Shown here one piece after another: positions 29,860 through 31,211 of a DNA stretch of 31,211 bases; positions within the stretch are counted from its first letter, which is position 1, and the number at the start of each line of letters is the position of its first letter. Source of the stretch: CAYLLT01 sp964591605 (GTDB taxonomy: Bacteria; Planctomycetota; Phycisphaerae; UBA1845; PWPN01); assembly GCA_964591605.1 (NCBI GenBank), contig CAZQEN010000044.1, forward strand, positions 1 through 31,211. The letters run 5' to 3'. Made by a program: the position numbers and the translations under genes. The notes under the pieces were generated by a model that was not told the origin of the DNA, ran no database searches, and worked only from the letters and a program-made list of their open reading frames with translations.

Positions 29860-30537
29860 TCAGATGGAGAGCACCGAGCCCGATCGCGGCGGGGGTGCGG
29901 CCGGGGTCGTGCGGAAATCGACCAGCGGGACGAACTGCCCCTGCTGCGGATCGAACGCGAAGACCTCGCCGGTCTCGAGCTTGTACACCCAGCCGTGCAG
30001 GTTGACGGTTTTCTTGGCCAGGCCCGCCGCCACCACCGGATGCGTCCGCAGGTTCTCGAGCTGAACCAGGACGTTCTCCTCCACGCACGCCGTAATCAGA
30101 GCCTGACCTTCAAGGTGCTGATATTTCTCGCGGATGATGCGGCGCGTCGCCTCCGCATTCCCCAGCCAGCTCCGCATCGCCGGCATGTCCTCGAGCTGGG
30201 AGGGATCTCCGATCAGCGCCTTCATCGCCCCGCAGTGCGAGTGCCCGCACACAATGATGTCGGGGATGCTCAGCCCCGCGAGGGCGAACTCGATCGTCGC
30301 TGCGTCCCCGCCCGGCGTCGATGCCCCGTACGGCGGAACGATGTTGCCGGCATTCCGCAGGATGAAGAGATCACCCGGCTCGGTCTGGGTGATGAGGTTG
30401 GGGCTGATCCGCGAATCCGAGCAGGTGATAAACAGGGCCATCGGCCGCTGCCCCGCCACCAGCTTCTCGAAGAATTCGCGCTGCGATCCGAACACGCCCC
30501 GTTGAAAATGATGAACACCATTGACCAGTTTCTGCAT
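29860..30537 (-). CDS. Beta-class carbonic anhydrase
   Basis: A 225-residue zinc enzyme that interconverts carbon dioxide and bicarbonate. The catalytic site is complete: C39-S-D41-S-R43 in ITCSDSR, and H99-S-H-C102 in CGHSHCGA, giving Zn ligands C39, H99 and C102 and the D41-R43 pair. RNAGNIV at 61-67 is the conserved active-site loop. AGGAGT eight bases ahead supports ATG 30535-30537. It is the first gene of the operon with the SulP transporter. No signal peptide is present, so it acts in the cytoplasm, where it could balance the bicarbonate pool fed by the transporter. The C-terminal 20 residues are Pro-rich and probably flexible. Confidence 0.95.
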   Translation of the reverse strand: MQKLVNGVHHFQRGVFGSQREFFEKLVAGQRPMALFITCSDSRISPNLITQTEPGDLFILRNAGNIVPPYGASTPGGDAATIEFALAGLSIPDIIVCGHSHCGAMKALIGDPSQLEDMPAMRSWLGNAEATRRIIREKYQHLEGQALITACVEENVLVQLENLRTHPVVAAGLAKKTVNLHGWVYKLETGEVFAFDPQQGQFVPLVDFRTTPAAPPPRSGSVLSI

Positions 30538-30582
30538 GAAACGGCACTCCTGCCATGTGACTGCACGATGACGGTATCCGCG

Positions 30583-30598
30583 CTGCCGCGCGCGGCAG
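30583..30598. promoter_or_regulatory. 16-bp perfect palindrome upstream of carbonic anhydrase
   Basis: CTGCCGCG is followed by its reverse complement CGCGGCAG, about 45 bp before the carbonic anhydrase ATG. It could be an operator or a leader hairpin. No sigma70 promoter was recognised next to it. Confidence 0.4.
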
Positions 30599-30677
30599 GC
30601 GCAACGGATAGCGGATCATCCTGACGTTGAGCTCAGAGAAAGGGAAGGGTATGGCCGTGGACGCGCACCGGCGCTTC

Positions 30678-31010
30678 TCAACAGCGCAGCGGAGCACCGA
30701 TGCCGTTTCGCAGATCTGAGTGGCAATCGGGCAGACAGATGGGTTCATACCGCGCAGATGCCGGAAGCTGCGGACAGCACGTGATCACGACGGGACGCGG
30801 CGCGCCGACCCGCGGTTTCACCCGCCGGGTGGTCGCCGCCGCGGCGGCCTGGACCTCGACCTGCTTGCCGCGGTGCTCTTCCTCATCGGGAAGCGGCGTG
30901 CTCGAGGTGGTGGCTTTCAGGGTCGTGCGCAGGTCGCCCACGACCGGGTTACCACCACCCAGCACGAGGGCCAGACACCCCGCAAGCACGTAATAAGCGA
31001 TCGATTTCAT
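30678..31010 (-). CDS. Small exported protein, unknown
   Basis: A 110-residue predicted protein. MKSIAYYVLAGCLALVLGGGNPVVG is a signal peptide, possibly cut before NPVVG or VVGD. The mature part is polar and basic, with an acidic DEEEH patch, an Ala-rich stretch and three or more Cys in the last 45 residues (TCCPQL, ICLPDC, LRC at the end), so disulfides are likely if exported. No homologue is recognised. The ATG (31008-31010) lacks a clear Shine-Dalgarno sequence. Support comes from the signal peptide and a well-formed promoter about 100 bp upstream on the same strand. It precedes the carbonic anhydrase gene by 140 bp and might be in the same transcript. Confidence 0.55.
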   Translation of the reverse strand: MKSIAYYVLAGCLALVLGGGNPVVGDLRTTLKATTSSTPLPDEEEHRGKQVEVQAAAAATTRRVKPRVGAPRPVVITCCPQLPASARYEPICLPDCHSDLRNGIGAPLRC

Positions 31011-31064
31011 AACCACAGGTGATTTCGCAGTCCCGGCCCGCGCCGTCTGCACCATCTCGACAAC

Positions 31065-31087
31065 CACCGCCGCTCCGGCCGGCGGTG
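31065..31087 (-). promoter_or_regulatory. Leader hairpin ahead of the small exported protein
   Basis: CACCGCCG (31065-31072) pairs perfectly with CGGCGGTG (31080-31087) over a 7-nt loop, inside the predicted 5' leader. It may be an mRNA control or stability element; nothing matches a known riboswitch. Confidence 0.4.
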
Positions 31088-31112
31088 ACTGCACACAATC
31101 AGCCAGGCAAGC

Positions 31113-31141
31113 AGTATAGCATGCGTCCCCGGCACTGCCAA
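31113..31141 (-). promoter_or_regulatory. Sigma70-type promoter for the small exported protein
   Basis: On the minus strand TTGGCA (31136-31141), a 17-bp spacer and TATACT (31113-31118). The expected start gives a leader of about 95 nt before the ATG at 31010. An overlapping in-frame upstream reading frame begins before the promoter and is not considered a gene. Nothing else is seen between here and the right edge. Confidence 0.7.
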
Positions 31142-31211
31142 GCCCACCCTGCGTGCAGGCAGCGATTCCGCAGGGATGGCGTGTAGGCCCGATGCATGAA
31201 GGCTTTGCATT

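Noticed and set aside
31007..31210. 67-codon minus-strand frame overlapping the small exported protein start
   Set aside because: It starts upstream of the best promoter and has an Arg/Trp-rich, low-information translation; the promoter placement favours noncoding DNA.

Overview
The window reads as chromosomal DNA from a high-GC planctomycete, most likely an uncultured member of Phycisphaerae or a close relative. The support is lineage style rather than a marker gene: three secreted proteins end in paired calcium-loop (dockerin-like) modules, there are two paralogous pseudopilins with an FTLIEVLVVVAILALL N-terminus, and LVIVD-type propellers, FG-GAP propellers, a secreted ADP-ribosylglycohydrolase and a URO-D-like protein sit together. 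No rRNA, tRNA, CRISPR array, prophage or complete insertion sequence was seen. A run of ten N at 21707-21716 marks a scaffold join.

Layout. 1-1760 (minus): a TetR regulator, an HlyD-type membrane fusion protein and the first 40 codons of an ABC ATPase, an efflux operon ordered like E. coli cecR-ybhGF. 1868-5800 (minus): a secreted LVIVD/Ig/dockerin-like protein, then two tandem pseudopilins. 5991-11793 (plus): a ClC chloride protein with CBS and RCK_C domains, ApaG, an AMMECR1 protein overlapping a hydantoinase-like protein, and a membrane GT2 glycosyltransferase. 12145-13680 (plus): a Cys-rich secreted dockerin-like protein. 13705-17550: a sarcosine-oxidase-like flavoenzyme (minus) divergent from a sodium:solute symporter (plus) that carries a large extra loop. 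17772-18248 (minus): a GNAT acetyltransferase. 18685-21528 (plus): a large secreted LVIVD protein with two tandem jelly-roll-like domains and a dockerin-like tail. 21936-26140 (plus): URO-D-like protein, ADP-ribosylglycohydrolase lipoprotein and a four-TM membrane protein. 26171-27340 (minus): an FG-GAP propeller. 27588-28142 (plus): a CAP-domain lipoprotein. 28243-30537 (minus): beta-carbonic anhydrase followed by a SulP/STAS transporter, a likely bicarbonate uptake and hydration pair. 30678-31010 (minus): a small exported protein with a good promoter.

The most unusual content is between the genes. Intergenic spaces hold several families of short hairpin repeats, often as inverted pairs, whose copies differ by changes on both sides of a stem so that pairing is kept. 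One family has a GC-GNA-GC tip, a known exceptionally stable DNA mini-hairpin. Another has tandem G.A mismatches under a GNNA tetraloop. A third is a hairpin next to a 23-bp tandem repeat and recurs 15.6 kb away with a swapped base pair. This suggests selection on folded DNA or RNA (REP/BIME-like elements, terminators or mobile hairpins). No single protein system here is clearly new; the best protein-level leads are the insert-bearing symporter, the channel-like ClC, the AMMECR1/hydantoinase-like overlap and the URO-D/ADP-ribosylglycohydrolase pair.
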